64,000 bases of DNA from positions 170 through 64,169 of the forward strand of contig NZ_AWZV01000018.1 in the NCBI RefSeq assembly GCF_000472545.1, written 5' to 3'. The notes beneath the pieces are model-generated. The model was not told the origin of the DNA. It searched no databases and saw only the letters and a program-made list of their open reading frames with translations. The DNA comes from Burkholderia sp. WSM2232 (GTDB lineage Bacteria; Pseudomonadota; Gammaproteobacteria; Burkholderiales; Burkholderiaceae). Below, piece by piece: positions 63,393-64,000 of this stretch (position 1 is the stretch's first letter; each line of letters opens with the position of its first letter). Position numbers and translations under genes: made by a program.

Positions 63393-63402
63393 GACGTTTT
63401 TC

Positions 63403-63987
63403 ATGAAGTCGGTGTGTGTGTATTGCGGTTCCGCGAACGGAGCCAAACCCTTGTATGCCGAGGCCGCGCGCGCGTTCGGACGCGCGCTGGTCGAGGCCGA
63501 CCTTGCGCTCGTCTACGGCGGCGGCAAGGTCGGGCTGATGGGCGTGATCGCCGACACGGTAATGGCCGAAGGCGGCCGCGCGATCGGCGTGATTCCGGAG
63601 CTGCTCGTCAACAAGGAAGTCGGCCATAACGGCTTGACGGAGTTGCACGTGGTGCCGGATATGCATCATCGCAAGAAGATGATGGCCGATCTGTCCGATG
63701 CGTTCGTCGCAATGCCGGGCGGCGCCGGCACGCTCGAAGAGTTTTTCGAGGTCTACACGTGGGCGCAGCTCGGCTACCACCAGAAACCTGTTGCACTACT
63801 GAACATCGACGGCTTTTACGATCCGTTGATCAAGCTGTTGCAGCACACGGTGGAAGAAGGATTCATGCGGCAAACGTATCTGGACATTCTGCAGATGGAC
63901 GCCGACCCCGCCGGGTTGATCGGCAAGCTGCAACGCTATCAGCCGCCCGCCGCCGACAAGTGGGCCATCAAGCGCGAAGCCGTTTGA
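63403..63987 (+). CDS. LOG family protein (TIGR00730), cytokinin riboside 5'-monophosphate phosphoribohydrolase-like
   Basis: A 194-aa Rossmann-fold protein. The LOG signature PGGAGTLEEFFEVYTWAQLGYH is complete, with the Arg of DMHHRKKMM before it; together they form the nucleoside-monophosphate-hydrolysing site. N-terminus KSVCVYCGSANGAKPLYAEAA matches the family. Bacterial members hydrolyse AMP or cytokinin nucleotides; no physiological role is shown for this one. Confidence 0.93.
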   Translation: MKSVCVYCGSANGAKPLYAEAARAFGRALVEADLALVYGGGKVGLMGVIADTVMAEGGRAIGVIPELLVNKEVGHNGLTELHVVPDMHHRKKMMADLSDAFVAMPGGAGTLEEFFEVYTWAQLGYHQKPVALLNIDGFYDPLIKLLQHTVEEGFMRQTYLDILQMDADPAGLIGKLQRYQPPAADKWAIKREAV

Positions 63988-64000
63988 TTCGCGCCTGGGT

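Overview
The window is high-GC DNA from a betaproteobacterium, almost certainly Burkholderiaceae and most like Paraburkholderia/Burkholderia. The case rests on the gene content and order: DUF2863, BspC-like, DUF2818, DUF1178, DUF3619 and DUF3106 proteins, a complete 14-gene nuo operon preceded by tpiA-secG-tRNA-Leu, and an ilvI-ilvH-ilvC-psd-pssA-leuA block. Most of the window is chromosomal core. No insertion sequences, prophage, rRNA or CRISPR arrays were seen.

Layout. 0.2-9.6 kb holds single or paired genes: an AI-2E-type permease, a DUF2863 protein, an atypical LuxR-type response regulator, a CbiM-like membrane protein, a secreted BspC-like protein, a CCP-type M14 carboxypeptidase with yaaA, an orphan PIN protein and a PLP aminotransferase. 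9.7-20.4 kb is a fatty/organic-acid CoA catabolic region: 3-hydroxyacyl-CoA dehydrogenase, enoyl-CoA hydratase, histidine phosphatase, an APH-like kinase and an ACAD10/11-type dehydrogenase on the plus strand, then two MaoC proteins and a two-subunit acyl-CoA dehydrogenase on the minus strand, with two glutathione transferases. 20.5-22.3 kb has a DUF1178 gene and a small two-gene cassette: a HicA-like 85-aa protein and an HTH protein, under a promoter whose -35 box lies inside a perfect 13-bp inverted repeat. 22.3-38.4 kb is the nuo operon (nuoA to nuoN, then DUF2818 and a Nudix hydrolase) read on the minus strand and closed by a terminator. 38.5-45.9 kb has tRNA-Leu(GAG), secG, tpiA, a quinone oxidoreductase, pnp, rpsO and a periplasmic branched-chain-amino-acid-type binding protein.

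46.1-49.2 kb contains a lipoprotein gene and a carbonic anhydrase/SulP pair. 49.3-56.6 kb has branched-chain amino acid genes (leuA, ilvC, ilvH, ilvI) interleaved with phosphatidylethanolamine synthesis (pssA, psd). 56.9-59.3 kb is an ECF sigma factor operon (sigma, DUF3619, DUF3106, RDD). 59.6-62.5 kb looks like a membrane-lipid remodelling cassette (PlcP-like metallophosphoesterase, Agt-like glycosyltransferase, diacylglycerol kinase) with a good PHO-box match in front of it. A TetR regulator and a LOG-family protein end the window.

Best leads: (1) the HicA-like/HTH cassette with its palindromic operator; (2) the PHO-box-plus-lipid-remodelling cassette; (3) the split ACAD10/11-like kinase-phosphatase-dehydrogenase operon; (4) the leuA leader, where a 12-bp repeat encodes a Val/Ile-rich micro-ORF; (5) an unusual number of short tandem repeats (7, 8, 9, 11 and 12 bp units) next to gene ends. 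No homology search or structure prediction was possible, so names rest on recognised motifs and remembered family sequences.
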